Below are positions 44,592 through 54,781 of a stretch of 64,000 bases of DNA, piece by piece (positions within the stretch are counted from its first letter, which is position 1; each line of letters starts with the position of its first letter). The position numbers and the translations under genes were made by a program. A model generated the notes under the pieces. That model was given only the letters and a program-made list of their open reading frames with translations, made no database searches and had not been told where the DNA came from. Source of the DNA: Sulfuriflexus mobilis. GTDB lineage: Bacteria > Pseudomonadota > Gammaproteobacteria > AKS1. The DNA lies in contig NZ_AP018725.1 in assembly GCF_003967195.1 (NCBI RefSeq), positions 2,972,001 to 3,036,000 on the forward strand, written 5' to 3'.

Positions 44592-46040
44592 TTAACGTCG
44601 CCAGAATGCAGGCGTCAGCAAAACCAAAAGTGTAAAAATCTCCAAACGCCCGAGTAACATCGCAAAACACAACACCCATTTAGCGGTGTCGTTAATATCA
44701 CCATAGTGCAGGGCAACCTTGCCCAGGCCCGGGCCAAGGTTATTCATGCAGGCCGCCACTGCCGAGAAGGCCGTTACCTGATCAAGACCTGTGCCCATGA
44801 GGATTAACAGCATAATGCTGAAGGTCGCCACATAGGCAGAGAAAAAACTCCATACCGAATTTATGACTCGATCAGACACGGCCTTCTTGCCAATCTTGAC
44901 CGGGATCTGCGCATTCGGATGGACCAGCCTGCGAACTTCACGCACCCCTTGTTTCAATAACAAAAGGAACCGGATCACCTTCATGCCACCACCGGTGGAA
45001 CCGGCACAACCCCCAACAAAACTCGCAAACAGTAATAACACCGGTAACATCCCCGGCCAATTGGCATAACCGGTGGTGGTGAAACCTGTAGTTGTACCAA
45101 TCGAGACCGTTTGAAAAAGCCCGTGACGAATCGATTCGCCGAAGGAGAAACTTTGGCTAATAAACAAATACGCCGCAGTGATCACAGCAACAATAAACAG
45201 GACGCTGACATACATACGTACCTCGGGATCATGCAGGTAGGGACGAATGCTCAGTGAACGCCAGGCCATAAAATGCATGGCAAAGTTCATGCCGGCCAGT
45301 AACATGAAGATGATCGCGACACTCTCGATAAGCGGGTTTTCAAAATAGCCCATGCTCAGGTCATGTGTCGAAAAACCACCAATCGCCACCGTGGAAAAGG
45401 CGTGGGCGATCGCATCAAAGGTGTTCATGCCACCAAAACGGTAGGCGAGGGCGCAGACTACCGTCAAGCCGAGGTAGATATACCAGAGTGCCTTGGCCGT
45501 TTCGGTAATACGCGGCGTCAGCTTGGAATCTTTCATCGGTCCCGGCGTCTCGGCGCGGAACAACTGCATGCCACCAATACCGAGCATCGGCAGGATTGCC
45601 ACGGCCAGTACGATAATCCCCATGCCACCCAGCCACTGCAGTTGCTGGCGATAATAGAGGATGGCATGCGGCAGGGTATCCAGGCCGGTGATCACGGTGG
45701 CACCCGTGGTGGTCAGGCCGGAGAGGGATTCAAACGCCGCATCGGTATAAGAGAGACCAAGGTCTTTATAAAGCACGAAGGGCAGGGCGCCGAACAGACC
45801 CAGCACCGTCCAGAACAACACGACAACCAGGAAACCGTCGCGCAGGCGCAGCTCACGGCGTGAACGGTGTACGGGTAACCAGGCGGCAAGGCCGGTTACC
45901 AGGGTCAGGATAAAGGCCAGGATGAAGGGTCCCATGGCACCGTCGCCATAAAGCCAGGCCACTGCGGCCGGCGGCAACATGGTTATGCTGAACAGCATGA
46001 GCAGGATGCCAAGGATGCGTTGTATGGCAATCGGTTGCAT
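44592..46040 (-). CDS. trkH: Potassium uptake protein TrkH
   Basis: TrkH is the ion-conducting subunit of the Trk potassium system. The 482-residue protein shows about ten helices with four pore loops, including LSGLTTTGATVITGLD, STVAIGGFSTHD and SFVGGCAGSTGGGMKVIR. It follows trkA by 4 bases, so the gate and channel are made together. Confidence 0.95.
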   Translation of the reverse strand: MQPIAIQRILGILLMLFSITMLPPAAVAWLYGDGAMGPFILAFILTLVTGLAAWLPVHRSRRELRLRDGFLVVVLFWTVLGLFGALPFVLYKDLGLSYTDAAFESLSGLTTTGATVITGLDTLPHAILYYRQQLQWLGGMGIIVLAVAILPMLGIGGMQLFRAETPGPMKDSKLTPRITETAKALWYIYLGLTVVCALAYRFGGMNTFDAIAHAFSTVAIGGFSTHDLSMGYFENPLIESVAIIFMLLAGMNFAMHFMAWRSLSIRPYLHDPEVRMYVSVLFIVAVITAAYLFISQSFSFGESIRHGLFQTVSIGTTTGFTTTGYANWPGMLPVLLLFASFVGGCAGSTGGGMKVIRFLLLLKQGVREVRRLVHPNAQIPVKIGKKAVSDRVINSVWSFFSAYVATFSIMLLILMGTGLDQVTAFSAVAACMNNLGPGLGKVALHYGDINDTAKWVLCFAMLLGRLEIFTLLVLLTPAFWRR

Positions 46041-46044
46041 GAGT

Positions 46045-47418
46045 TTAGATAAAGGTAATACCGACCTGGAAGAGTTTTTCCACCTCGGCGATACGGCTCT
46101 TGTCTACGAGGAACAGGATCACGTGGTCATCTTCCTCAATCACGGTATCGTGGTGGACGATGATCACCTCTTCACCGCGAACGATGGCACCGATAGTGGT
46201 GCCCTTCGGCAATTTGATCTGCCCAACGGCTCGGCCGACCACCTTCGAGGTATGACTGTCACCGTGGGCAATTGCCTCAATGGCCTCGGCGGCACCACGA
46301 CGCAGAGAGTGCACGACCACCACGTCACCGCGGCGCACGTGTGCCAACAAGCTACCAATGGTGGCCTGTTGGGGTGAAATGGCGATATCAATGATACCGC
46401 TTTGTACCAGGTCGACATAGGCGGCACGGTTGATAAGGGCCATAACCTTGCGTGCGCCCATACGTTTGGCCAGCATGGCGGAGAGGATATTTGCCTCATC
46501 GTCATTGGTCAGGGCACAAAACACATCGGTGTTCTCGATGTTTTCTTCCAACAACAACTCCTCGTCGGCCGCATCGCCGTAGAGGACGATAGTACTCTCC
46601 AGTTCCTCGGACAGTCTTTTGGTTGCATCATAGTTATGGTCGATCAGTTTGACCTGATATTTTGACTCCAGCGACTTGGCCAGACGACGGCCGATATTGC
46701 CGCCACCGGCCAGCATTACCCGCTTGCAGGGTTTATCCAGCTTGCGCAACTCACCCATCACGGCACGAATGTCTTTATTCGCCGCGATAAAAAACACCTC
46801 ATCATCGGCCTCGATCACGGTCGTTCCTTCGGGAATGATCGCACGACCACGGCGGAAGATGGCGGCCACCCGCGTAGCCACCTTGGGCATGTGCTCGCGC
46901 AGGGCACGTAGTTCGTGACCCACCAATGGCCCGCCGTAGTAGGCCTTAACTGCCACCAGTGACACCCGGCCATCAGCAAAGTCGAGAACCTGCAGGGCGC
47001 CAGGATACTCAATCAGGCGTTCCACATAATCCTTGACCAGCTGCTCGGGGCTGATGAGTACATCGATAGGCAGGGCCTCCTGGGTAAACAGCTGTGGTCG
47101 CGAGAGGTATTCGACTTCACGTACACGGGCGATCTTGGTGGGGGTGTGAAACAGTGTATAAGCCACCTGGCAGGCGATCATGTTGGTCTCATCGCTGTTG
47201 GTTACAGCAAGAATCATATCGGCATCTTCGGCGCCGGCACGTGTCAGTACCCCGGGGTGCGAGGCATGGCCGACCACCGTGCCAAGATCAAAACGGTCCT
47301 GTAATTCCTGCAGACGCTGGATGTCGGTATCGACCACCGTAATGTCATTCGCCTCACTGACGAGATTCTCTGCCACTGAGCTACCGACTTGCCCGGCACC
47401 AAGGATGATGATTTTCAT
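46045..47418 (-). CDS. trkA: Potassium uptake regulator TrkA
   Basis: TrkA is the cytoplasmic gating subunit. The 457 residues hold two tandem RCK modules: first Rossmann ([20 protein letters not shown]), second Rossmann ([18 protein letters not shown]), each followed by a C-terminal ligand domain. It lies between ntrX and trkH. Confidence 0.96.
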   Translation of the reverse strand: MKIIILGAGQVGSSVAENLVSEANDITVVDTDIQRLQELQDRFDLGTVVGHASHPGVLTRAGAEDADMILAVTNSDETNMIACQVAYTLFHTPTKIARVREVEYLSRPQLFTQEALPIDVLISPEQLVKDYVERLIEYPGALQVLDFADGRVSLVAVKAYYGGPLVGHELRALREHMPKVATRVAAIFRRGRAIIPEGTTVIEADDEVFFIAANKDIRAVMGELRKLDKPCKRVMLAGGGNIGRRLAKSLESKYQVKLIDHNYDATKRLSEELESTIVLYGDAADEELLLEENIENTDVFCALTNDDEANILSAMLAKRMGARKVMALINRAAYVDLVQSGIIDIAISPQQATIGSLLAHVRRGDVVVVHSLRRGAAEAIEAIAHGDSHTSKVVGRAVGQIKLPKGTTIGAIVRGEEVIIVHHDTVIEEDDHVILFLVDKSRIAEVEKLFQVGITFI

Positions 47419-47424
47419 ACCCGC

Positions 47425-48807
47425 TTACCCATCTGTACTACCTATCTTTTTTGTATCAATGCCCAGGGCACGCAGTTTGCGATACAAGTGGGTGCGTTCG
47501 ATCCCGGCTAGTTTCGCCACCTTGCCAACGCTGCCGCCGGCCTCCTGCAGGCGATGTTCCAGGTAGGCCTTCTCGAACTGCTCACGCGCCTCACGCAGGG
47601 GCAGATCAAAAACCTGTGGCACACCCTGCATGCTTGACTGCGAGCGCAGACGATCTTCGTTCAGCATCGGTTCAATCTCATCCAGCTCCACCGAACTGCT
47701 GCCACCATTTATCAAGACCCGCTGAACCATATTCTGCAATTCACGGATATTTCCCGGCCAACCGTAATTACGCAGGCGGTTTTGCGCGGCAACACTGAAG
47801 CTGCGGTAAGGCAGGTGATCGTGGGTCACAAACAGGTCGACAAAATGATTGAGTAATTCAGGAATATCTTCGCTATGTTCGCGCAAGGCCGGGATCCGCA
47901 CTGGCACCACACTGAGTTGATAATACAGGTCATCGCGAAATTCACCGGCGGCAACCTTTTGCTGCAAGTCATGATGGCTGGCGGCAATCACGCGCACGTC
48001 GATCTTCACGGCCTCACTGCCGCCGACCCGGACAAAGGAACCCGTATCGAGGGCGCTGACCAGGCGTCCCTGCGTTGCCAGGTCCATGTCGGCAATGTCA
48101 TCAAAGAAGAGTGTGCCACCATTGGCCTGTTCAAGTCGACCATAACTGATCTTGCCGTTGCGCTCGCTACCGAACAGTTCCACTGCTGAATGTTCATCGG
48201 TTATCGAGGCGACCCCCACCTCGATAAAGGATCCTTTTCCGCGGTTACTCTTACTATGCAGGTAGAGGGCGGCCTGGTGTTTGCCGCTGCCCGGCTCACC
48301 GGTAATCAGCACACCCGCATCATGCTCGGCGACGCGCTCTATTTGTTCGCGTAACTGTTGCATACAGACACTCTTGCCCAACGGCTCGATCACGGGACGC
48401 AGGTGCTCGCGCATGTCGACGTTTTCGCGTTGCAGCTTGTCGGCCTCCAGGGCCCGTTCCGCCGTTAACAGCAACTTGGCGAGGGACAGCGGCTTCTCAA
48501 TAAAATCGTAAGCGCCGAGACGGGTCGCCTCCACGGCGGTTTCCACCGTGCCATGCCCGGACATCATGATCACTGGGGCATTGCCTGTGCCTTCAGCCTG
48601 CCATTCCTTGAGAAGGGTGATGCCATCGACATCCGGCATCCAGATGTCCAGCAGGATCAAGTCCGGGCGGCGGGCGCGACGCGCCGCCCGGGCGGCAGCG
48701 GCATTTTCGGCCACGGTAACATCATAGCCCTCGTCGATGAGGATCTCCTGGACGAGGTTTCTGATGTCTGGCTCGTCATCAACAACAAGTATGTGTGCCG
48801 TGCTCAT
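47425..48807 (-). CDS. ntrX: NtrX-like response regulator without GAFTGA loop
   Basis: The 460-residue protein has a receiver domain (D54 in LILLDIWMPDVDG), an AAA+ domain with Walker A GEPGSGK (170-176), and a Fis-type helix-turn-helix (VGKVAKLAGIERTHLYRKL). The stretch where sigma-54 activators have GAFTGA reads ELFGSERNGKISYGRLEQA (210-228), so the sigma-54 contact loop is missing. The Walker B core is FFDDI (234-238), with Asp in place of the usual Glu. It probably binds DNA as a regulator without classic sigma-54 activation. The cognate kinase is the next gene upstream. Confidence 0.92.
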   Translation of the reverse strand: MSTAHILVVDDEPDIRNLVQEILIDEGYDVTVAENAAAARAARRARRPDLILLDIWMPDVDGITLLKEWQAEGTGNAPVIMMSGHGTVETAVEATRLGAYDFIEKPLSLAKLLLTAERALEADKLQRENVDMREHLRPVIEPLGKSVCMQQLREQIERVAEHDAGVLITGEPGSGKHQAALYLHSKSNRGKGSFIEVGVASITDEHSAVELFGSERNGKISYGRLEQANGGTLFFDDIADMDLATQGRLVSALDTGSFVRVGGSEAVKIDVRVIAASHHDLQQKVAAGEFRDDLYYQLSVVPVRIPALREHSEDIPELLNHFVDLFVTHDHLPYRSFSVAAQNRLRNYGWPGNIRELQNMVQRVLINGGSSSVELDEIEPMLNEDRLRSQSSMQGVPQVFDLPLREAREQFEKAYLEHRLQEAGGSVGKVAKLAGIERTHLYRKLRALGIDTKKIGSTDG

Positions 48808-48897
48808 GAATGGATTCTTATATTGTGGGTTGTCTGCCCTTCAGGACATAGAGGTATTGTAGCGTGCTGTCGCCGTTTTACTACTGCGCTTGTGCCC

Positions 48898-51108
48898 TTA
48901 TTCAGCATTCGTTTCAACATGCACTTCTTTTACGACATCACTATGCAGTACTGGTAAACGGATGACAATGCAGGCACCGCCCTGTTCGCTGTTTTCTGCC
49001 CAGACCATGCCACCATGTTCTTCAACGATCTTTTTCACTATCGCCAGCCCCAGCCCGGTACCCTTGGCCTTGCTGGAAACATAGGGTTCAAACAGTTCAT
49101 TCTGCAAATCGGCGGGCAAACCCGGGCCCGTATCGCGTAGTCGCACTTCAACAAAGCGACAATTCGACTCCTCCATGCAGTGTGTCGTCACATACAGACT
49201 CGGTGCCGCTACCGCCTCCATGGCCTCGAGTGCATTCTTAATCAGGTTGTGCAATAACTGACGCAAACGCCCCTCGTCGGCCTCCACCTGCGGCATGGAG
49301 GCATCGAGTTCCAGTTCAATGTGCAGTGGCATTGCCTCGTTACGATACAGGTCAAGGACCTCATTGATCAGCGAATTCAGGTCCAGTGCTGCCAGTTTCA
49401 TCTGCGGGGCGCGGGCATATTCTGAGAAGGCATCAACCATCGCCTTCATGGCCTCGACCTGCTGGACGATGGTATGCGTGGAGCGGTCCAGCACCTCGGC
49501 AGACTCGGCATCCATCGTCTTCAGGTACTTATGGCGCAGGCGTTCGGCGGAAAGCTGGATAGGCGTCAGTGGATTTTTGATCTCGTGCGCCAGGCGTCGC
49601 GCCACTTCGCCCCAGGCCGCGTCTCTTTGAGCCTGCACCAGGGTGGTGACATCCTCGAAGACGATCAGGCTATCACCCTCATGCAATGCCGTGGCCGGCA
49701 GGCGCACACCACGACAAACCACTACCCGGCGCCCGCCCCGGCCAAACAGGATAATTTCCTCACGCCACTCCGTTTCATCATCAAGATGCGGGGTGATGGC
49801 CTCGACGAAATACCTGATCGTCGGCTGTCTCTCGGCAAGTTGCGCAAAGGGCTGACCCCGCTCCTGTTCAAGCTCAACACCTAAAATCTGGACGGCGGCC
49901 TGGTTGTTGCTTCGCAGGGTATGTTGCTGGTCCAGGGTCAGCACGCCGGAACTCAGGTGCGCAAGCACACCCTCCATATAGGCACGCTGTTCCTCTGCCT
50001 GTTGCCGGCTTTGCTGGGCGTCATTACGTGCCCGCTCAATCCGGCGCGTCATCTGGTTAAACGACTGCACCAGGAAACCCAATTCATCATTGCCCGGTAA
50101 TGGCAGGCGCTTGCTGTAATCTCCCGCAGCCACCGCGCGCGTCCCTTCAGCCAGGTCGGATATCGGTTCCACCATGCGCCGTGCCGAGAAAAACGCTGCC
50201 CACACCGCACTCAGGATACTCAGTAACAGCACCAGTGACAGGGTCAGGGTAAAAGAAAACTTCAGGGGCTGGCGCAGAAAGACCAGCTCTTTATATTTGG
50301 CAAAGGCCCCTTGCACACTGTCGGCGAGTTCACTTTGTCGTTCGGCAACCGGGAACAGGGCCTGTATCGCCCGCACCCCGAAACCCGGGCTCGCCACCGG
50401 CACACGTACCACCACACGGATGTGTAAACCCTTATCGCGAATCGGGTCCAGCCCGACATAGTGTTTGCCTTCCCGGATATAACCAAGGATGGACTCATCA
50501 GGACGATTCGGGTTTATCACCATAGAGTCACTGCCACTGCTCGATGCCACGATCCTGCTACCATCAAACAAGGTCATCTCGCGCGCACCGCTACGGCTGA
50601 TCATGTCATCCAGCGCCAGGGCCGCTGTATCATCAGAAACATTGGCCAGCTCCACGGCCAGACTATCCATCTGCCGCAGCAAATCACGCATACGGTTATC
50701 CAGTGAGGTGCGTGACAATTCCAGTGAGTCGTCAAGCGCCTGTTCAATACGCACATCAAACCAGGAATCGATACCGCGATGCAGGAACTCCAGCGAGAAG
50801 TAATACACAATGGATACCGGCACGACGGCAATAACGATGAACAGGGTCAACAGGCGCGTTGTCAGACGAGAGCCCGGAGCGCCGCGCTTGTAACGCAAAT
50901 ACAGGCGATAAGCATTGGCCCCGATCATGATCACCAGCAGGGTGAGACCGATAATATTGGTGATCAGCAGGATCTCGTACTGGCGATTAAAAGTGGCCGA
51001 GTCGTCCGTGGCACCACTCATCAGGTATAGTGACAGTAACAGCAGGGCCGAGAGCAGGGTGGCCGATAAAGGCCCCATACTTAGCCGTTTCAGGAGCGTA
51101 AGGGACAT
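48898..51108 (-). CDS. ntrY: NtrY-like membrane sensor histidine kinase
   Basis: The kinase, about 736 residues, has several N-terminal membrane helices, an extracytoplasmic part, HAMP (MVEPISDLAEGTRAVAAGDY), PAS, the dimerisation box LAHEIKNPLTPIQLSAERL with its phospho-His, and ATP-binding boxes ending DTGPGLP and GTGLGLAIVKKIVEEHGG. NtrYX systems sense nitrogen or redox state. The ATG at 51108 is preferred to a GTG at 51117. It overlaps the DUF4390 gene. Confidence 0.93.
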   Translation of the reverse strand: MSLTLLKRLSMGPLSATLLSALLLLSLYLMSGATDDSATFNRQYEILLITNIIGLTLLVIMIGANAYRLYLRYKRGAPGSRLTTRLLTLFIVIAVVPVSIVYYFSLEFLHRGIDSWFDVRIEQALDDSLELSRTSLDNRMRDLLRQMDSLAVELANVSDDTAALALDDMISRSGAREMTLFDGSRIVASSSGSDSMVINPNRPDESILGYIREGKHYVGLDPIRDKGLHIRVVVRVPVASPGFGVRAIQALFPVAERQSELADSVQGAFAKYKELVFLRQPLKFSFTLTLSLVLLLSILSAVWAAFFSARRMVEPISDLAEGTRAVAAGDYSKRLPLPGNDELGFLVQSFNQMTRRIERARNDAQQSRQQAEEQRAYMEGVLAHLSSGVLTLDQQHTLRSNNQAAVQILGVELEQERGQPFAQLAERQPTIRYFVEAITPHLDDETEWREEIILFGRGGRRVVVCRGVRLPATALHEGDSLIVFEDVTTLVQAQRDAAWGEVARRLAHEIKNPLTPIQLSAERLRHKYLKTMDAESAEVLDRSTHTIVQQVEAMKAMVDAFSEYARAPQMKLAALDLNSLINEVLDLYRNEAMPLHIELELDASMPQVEADEGRLRQLLHNLIKNALEAMEAVAAPSLYVTTHCMEESNCRFVEVRLRDTGPGLPADLQNELFEPYVSSKAKGTGLGLAIVKKIVEEHGGMVWAENSEQGGACIVIRLPVLHSDVVKEVHVETNAE

Positions 51109-51674
51109 ACAAACCACTCGCTACGAATTTTCCAGTCACTGCTCAACCAGGCCACCGGGCGCAATGGGGCTGGCAGGGCATTGAGGTCGATCTCGCTGCG
51201 CAGGCGCACCTGATAGGTGGACGGTTTTCCCGTCAGCAGACGCTCATCCAGAATCGGCAAGGCGCGGATCTCACCCATGGTCAGCAGCGCGGTATTCAGG
51301 GAACGAAAATTTTGTTGCTGGCCACGACTCACATTTCTGACCAGGTACTGCTCACTCAGTGCGTGATACTCCAGGGTATAGACCTGTTGCAGGCTTGTAA
51401 TCGATTTATTCCAGAGATAATTGCGTCGCTGTTCGATCTCGACCTGCAAACGGATCGTGATCGGCACGCCGTTTGCCAACGCCTCGTGTACCGGGTCACT
51501 GAACTGGTAACGGATATCGGCCTCCAGTTGATAAACCCCGTCCACCTGATGTGTCCGGGCATCCCGCACGGTAAATTCGGCCGCCTGCACGGCGACGGCA
51601 GATAACCCGAGTATGCCCAGGCACAGGGACACGAGTAACAAGGTCAAACCCGGCTGTTTTCTATCAATCGTCAT
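51090..51674 (-). CDS. DUF4390 exported protein
   Basis: The product, about 194 residues, begins with a signal peptide (LTLLLVSLCLGILGLSAVAV, then QAA) followed by a beta-rich domain of the DUF4390 family. It regularly stands between rsmB and ntrY in gammaproteobacteria, suggesting a role linked to the kinase, but no function is known. The ATG at 51674 is used; a TTG at 51695 is less likely. Confidence 0.85.
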   Translation of the reverse strand: MTIDRKQPGLTLLLVSLCLGILGLSAVAVQAAEFTVRDARTHQVDGVYQLEADIRYQFSDPVHEALANGVPITIRLQVEIEQRRNYLWNKSITSLQQVYTLEYHALSEQYLVRNVSRGQQQNFRSLNTALLTMGEIRALPILDERLLTGKPSTYQVRLRSEIDLNALPAPLRPVAWLSSDWKIRSEWFVCPLRS

Positions 51675-51774
51675 GAATCGTGGCAGGCATTGCAAGCGCG
51701 GCTATCCGCGATCACACCTTATATATTTAATTATGGCTGATGTTATACCGCGCGCACGGCATACAAACAAATCC

Positions 51775-53124
51775 TCAGGCCTGTTTTTCCAACACGGCAT
51801 AGTAAAACCCATCCCGGTCGGCCTCGCCCGGGAGTATCTGGCGACCGACCGTCTGCGCCTGTCCCCATTCGGCCTCGATGACCCTTTCCCGCGCCGCCGG
51901 CTGGCGAGACAGGAAGGCCAGCATTTGTCCGACGTTTTCGGCCTTGAGTACCGAGCAGGTCGCATAGACTAGGCGACCGCCCGGTCTGAGTAGCGGCCAG
52001 AGTGCGTCCAACAGGCCGGCCTGCGTGCGGACCAGGGCCTCGATATCCGTATCACGCCGCAGCCACTTTATGTCCGGGTGGCGGCGGATCACCCCCGTGG
52101 CACTGCAGGGCGCATCGAGCAGGATACGGTCAAACACCTCACCCTCACCCCAGGCCGCCACGTCTGCCGCATCGGCGACGCGCAGCTCAGCACTCAGCTC
52201 GAGACGATCGAGGGTCTCTGCCACCCTGCCCATACGGCGTTCATCATTGTCCAGCGCCACCAGCTCCGCCTCACCGCCCTGTGCGGCGACCCGCTCAAGG
52301 ATGTGTCCGGTCTTGCCACCCGGTGCGGCGCAGGCATCCAGTATGCGCTGTCCTGGTTGCGGCTCCAGCAGGGCCGCCGCCAGCTGCGCGGCACCATCCT
52401 GCACCGAGACACGGCCCTCGGCAAAGCCGGGCAGGGCCTCGACGGCCAGCGGTGCCAGCAATTGCAGGCCCTCGGCGCACGCCGGGATGGGGGCCGCCTC
52501 GATAGCGGCGGCCTTCAATTCATCCAGGTAGTCCTCACGCTGTCCGCGCGCCACATTCACACGCAGGCTCATCGGCGCGCGGGCATTATTCGCCGCGACG
52601 ATCGTCTGCCAGTCTTGTGGCCAGTCCGCCTGCAGGCGTTCGAGTAACCAGCCAGGGTGTTCATAACGGCTCTCCGGCGACGCGGAAACAGCCTGAAGTA
52701 AGTGTTTACTTTCTCTCTGATACCTTCTTAACAAGGCATTAACAAGGCCCCTGGCCCAGGGTTTTTGCAGGCCCTTGGTCGCGGCCACTGTCTCATTAAT
52801 GGCGGCATGATCGGGCACGCGCAGGTGAATCAGCTGGTAGAGGCCGACCATGATCAGGCAACGGACGTCGCTGTCTTTCGCCTTCAGCGATTTGCTAAGG
52901 AGACGTTCAGTCAGTGCCGAGAGGGAAAAGACATGGCGCATCACCCCGTAACAGAGCTCGCGCAACAAGGCGGTATCGCGGCCCTCATCGCCCCCCCTAT
53001 CCCCCTTATTATCTGGCTGTCGATCGAGGACGGCGGTCAGGGACTGGCCGTCACCGATCACCCTGGCCAGAATTCGCGCCGCCTCGGCGCGGGTATTTTC
53101 TGCAGCCGGCTTAGCCTTCGACAT
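51775..53124 (-). CDS. rsmB: 16S rRNA m5C967 methyltransferase RsmB
   Basis: RsmB methylates C967 of 16S rRNA. The 449-residue protein has an N-terminal NusB-like RNA-binding domain (1-150) and a C-terminal methyltransferase with ILDACAAPGGKTGHILER (SAM site), LLDAPCSATGVIRRHPD (catalytic Cys) and VYATCSVLKAENV (second Cys). The ATG at 53124 lies inside the end of fmt, overlapping by 14 bases. Confidence 0.95.
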   Translation of the reverse strand: MSKAKPAAENTRAEAARILARVIGDGQSLTAVLDRQPDNKGDRGGDEGRDTALLRELCYGVMRHVFSLSALTERLLSKSLKAKDSDVRCLIMVGLYQLIHLRVPDHAAINETVAATKGLQKPWARGLVNALLRRYQRESKHLLQAVSASPESRYEHPGWLLERLQADWPQDWQTIVAANNARAPMSLRVNVARGQREDYLDELKAAAIEAAPIPACAEGLQLLAPLAVEALPGFAEGRVSVQDGAAQLAAALLEPQPGQRILDACAAPGGKTGHILERVAAQGGEAELVALDNDERRMGRVAETLDRLELSAELRVADAADVAAWGEGEVFDRILLDAPCSATGVIRRHPDIKWLRRDTDIEALVRTQAGLLDALWPLLRPGGRLVYATCSVLKAENVGQMLAFLSRQPAARERVIEAEWGQAQTVGRQILPGEADRDGFYYAVLEKQA

Positions 53125-54073
53125 CGAAGCACACCCCACCGTCGGCATCGTTACGCAGCGTCGGTCGTGCATTGACAAAATCCGCTGCACTCATACGGCG
53201 CTTGCCGGCGGCCTGTACCTCCGTCAGGCGCAATACCCCATCGCCGGTCGCCACCTCGATGCCATCGCCACCGGCGGCTATCACCGTGCCCGGCTTGGCA
53301 TCGCTATGTGTCGCACTGATCTCACTGCGCCAGATTCGCAAGATGTCACCGTCCAGCGTGGCCTGTGCTACCGGGTAGGGATTAAAGGCGCAGACCTGCC
53401 GGTGTAGTTCGCCGGCCGGGCGTCGCCAGTCCAGCGGGGCCTCGGACTTGCTGAGCTTGACGGCATAATTGCTGAGTGCGTCATCCTGCACCTCGGGCTG
53501 TGCCGTGCTGGCGGCAAGGGCTCCGATGACCTCGAGCAGGGCCCGGTTGCCGAGTGGGGCGAGCCGATCGTGCAGCTCGGCAGCCGTCTCGTTAACACCG
53601 ATAGCAACGCTGACCCTGGCCAGCATATCGCCGGTATCCAGGCCCTCGGCCATCTGCATAATGGTCACGCCGGTCTGTGCGTCCCCGGCGAGAATGGCGC
53701 GCTGGATCGGTGCCGCCCCACGCCAGCGGGGTAATAACGAGGCGTGTACGTTGATACAACCCAGCCGGGGAATGGCCAATATCGCCGCTGGCAGGATCAT
53801 GCCGTAGGCAACCACGACCATAATATCCGGCTGGTAAGCAGCCAGCTTGGCCTGCTCCGTCGGGTCTTTCAGGCTCAGGGGCTGCTCGACCGGTAGCCCG
53901 TGATCAAGGGCGCACTGCTTGACCGGGCCAGGGCTCAACTTGCGACCCCGCCCGGCGGGACGGTCCGGTTGGGTATAAACGGCCTTTACATGGTGCGGGG
54001 AATCCAGCAGGGCCTGCAGGCTCGGCACGGCAAAATCCGGCGTGCCGGCAAAAACAATATTCAGTGCTTCCAT
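53111..54073 (-). CDS. fmt: Methionyl-tRNA formyltransferase Fmt
   Basis: Fmt formylates initiator methionyl-tRNA. The 320 residues include the hydrolase-like catalytic domain (INVHASLLPRWRGAAPIQRA, with the Asn and His, then GVTIMQMAEGLDTGDML with the Asp) and a C-terminal OB domain. It lies 12 bases after def, whose product later removes the formyl group. Confidence 0.97.
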   Translation of the reverse strand: MEALNIVFAGTPDFAVPSLQALLDSPHHVKAVYTQPDRPAGRGRKLSPGPVKQCALDHGLPVEQPLSLKDPTEQAKLAAYQPDIMVVVAYGMILPAAILAIPRLGCINVHASLLPRWRGAAPIQRAILAGDAQTGVTIMQMAEGLDTGDMLARVSVAIGVNETAAELHDRLAPLGNRALLEVIGALAASTAQPEVQDDALSNYAVKLSKSEAPLDWRRPAGELHRQVCAFNPYPVAQATLDGDILRIWRSEISATHSDAKPGTVIAAGGDGIEVATGDGVLRLTEVQAAGKRRMSAADFVNARPTLRNDADGGVCFDVEG

Positions 54074-54085
54074 GTTACGGGTGCC

Positions 54086-54604
54086 CTACAGGGAGACGTG
54101 GTCCGCGTCGTATTTATAGACCTTTTCGAGTTTTTTACCGATGCGCTGCTGTTTCAGGGGCGAGAGATAGTCGACAAAGACCTTGCCATCGAGGTGGTCG
54201 ATCTCATGCTGGATACACACGGCGAGCAGGCCATCGGCCTCAAGCTCAAAGGCCGCACCGTCCCTATCCAGGGCGTGCACCGTAATGCGCTCGGCGCGTT
54301 CGACCTTTTCGTAAATGCCCGGAACCGACAGGCAACCCTCTTCCATGACCTCGGCCCCGTCACGGGCGATGATCTCGGGGTTAATAAATACCTGGGGCTT
54401 ATTTTTTTCCTCAGAAATATCAATTACTAACATGCGCTCATGGATGTCAACCTGGGTCGCCGCCAGGCCGATCCCGGGTGCCCCATACATGGTCTCGAGC
54501 ATATCGTCGAGTTGCTGGCGATGCTGATCGGTAACGGCGGCGATGGGCTTCGCCACCGTGCGCAGACGTGGATCCGGGTATTTGAGTATGTTTAGTTTGG
54601 CCAT
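54086..54604 (-). CDS. def: Peptide deformylase Def
   Basis: Def removes the formyl group from new proteins, using iron. The 172-residue enzyme has motif 1 [10 protein letters not shown], motif 2 EEGCLSVPG and motif 3 [12 protein letters not shown], which give the Cys and two His ligands and the catalytic Glu. It heads the def-fmt-rsmB operon and is divergent from the LysM gene. Confidence 0.98.
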   Translation of the reverse strand: MAKLNILKYPDPRLRTVAKPIAAVTDQHRQQLDDMLETMYGAPGIGLAATQVDIHERMLVIDISEEKNKPQVFINPEIIARDGAEVMEEGCLSVPGIYEKVERAERITVHALDRDGAAFELEADGLLAVCIQHEIDHLDGKVFVDYLSPLKQQRIGKKLEKVYKYDADHVSL

Positions 54605-54781
54605 GTGAATTGCGTCAACAAATTCTAGTCTTTACACAGGTTAAGCTGCTAAGATAATGATCATAATGGATTCCGGCCCCGATTGCGCGGTCCGAAAATG
54701 CGCAAAGCGGCACAGGAAACCCTAATGATTGAGTAAACTCCGGATTATCGCTAAAAGTCCGGTATAACAAAAGGTATGCTC

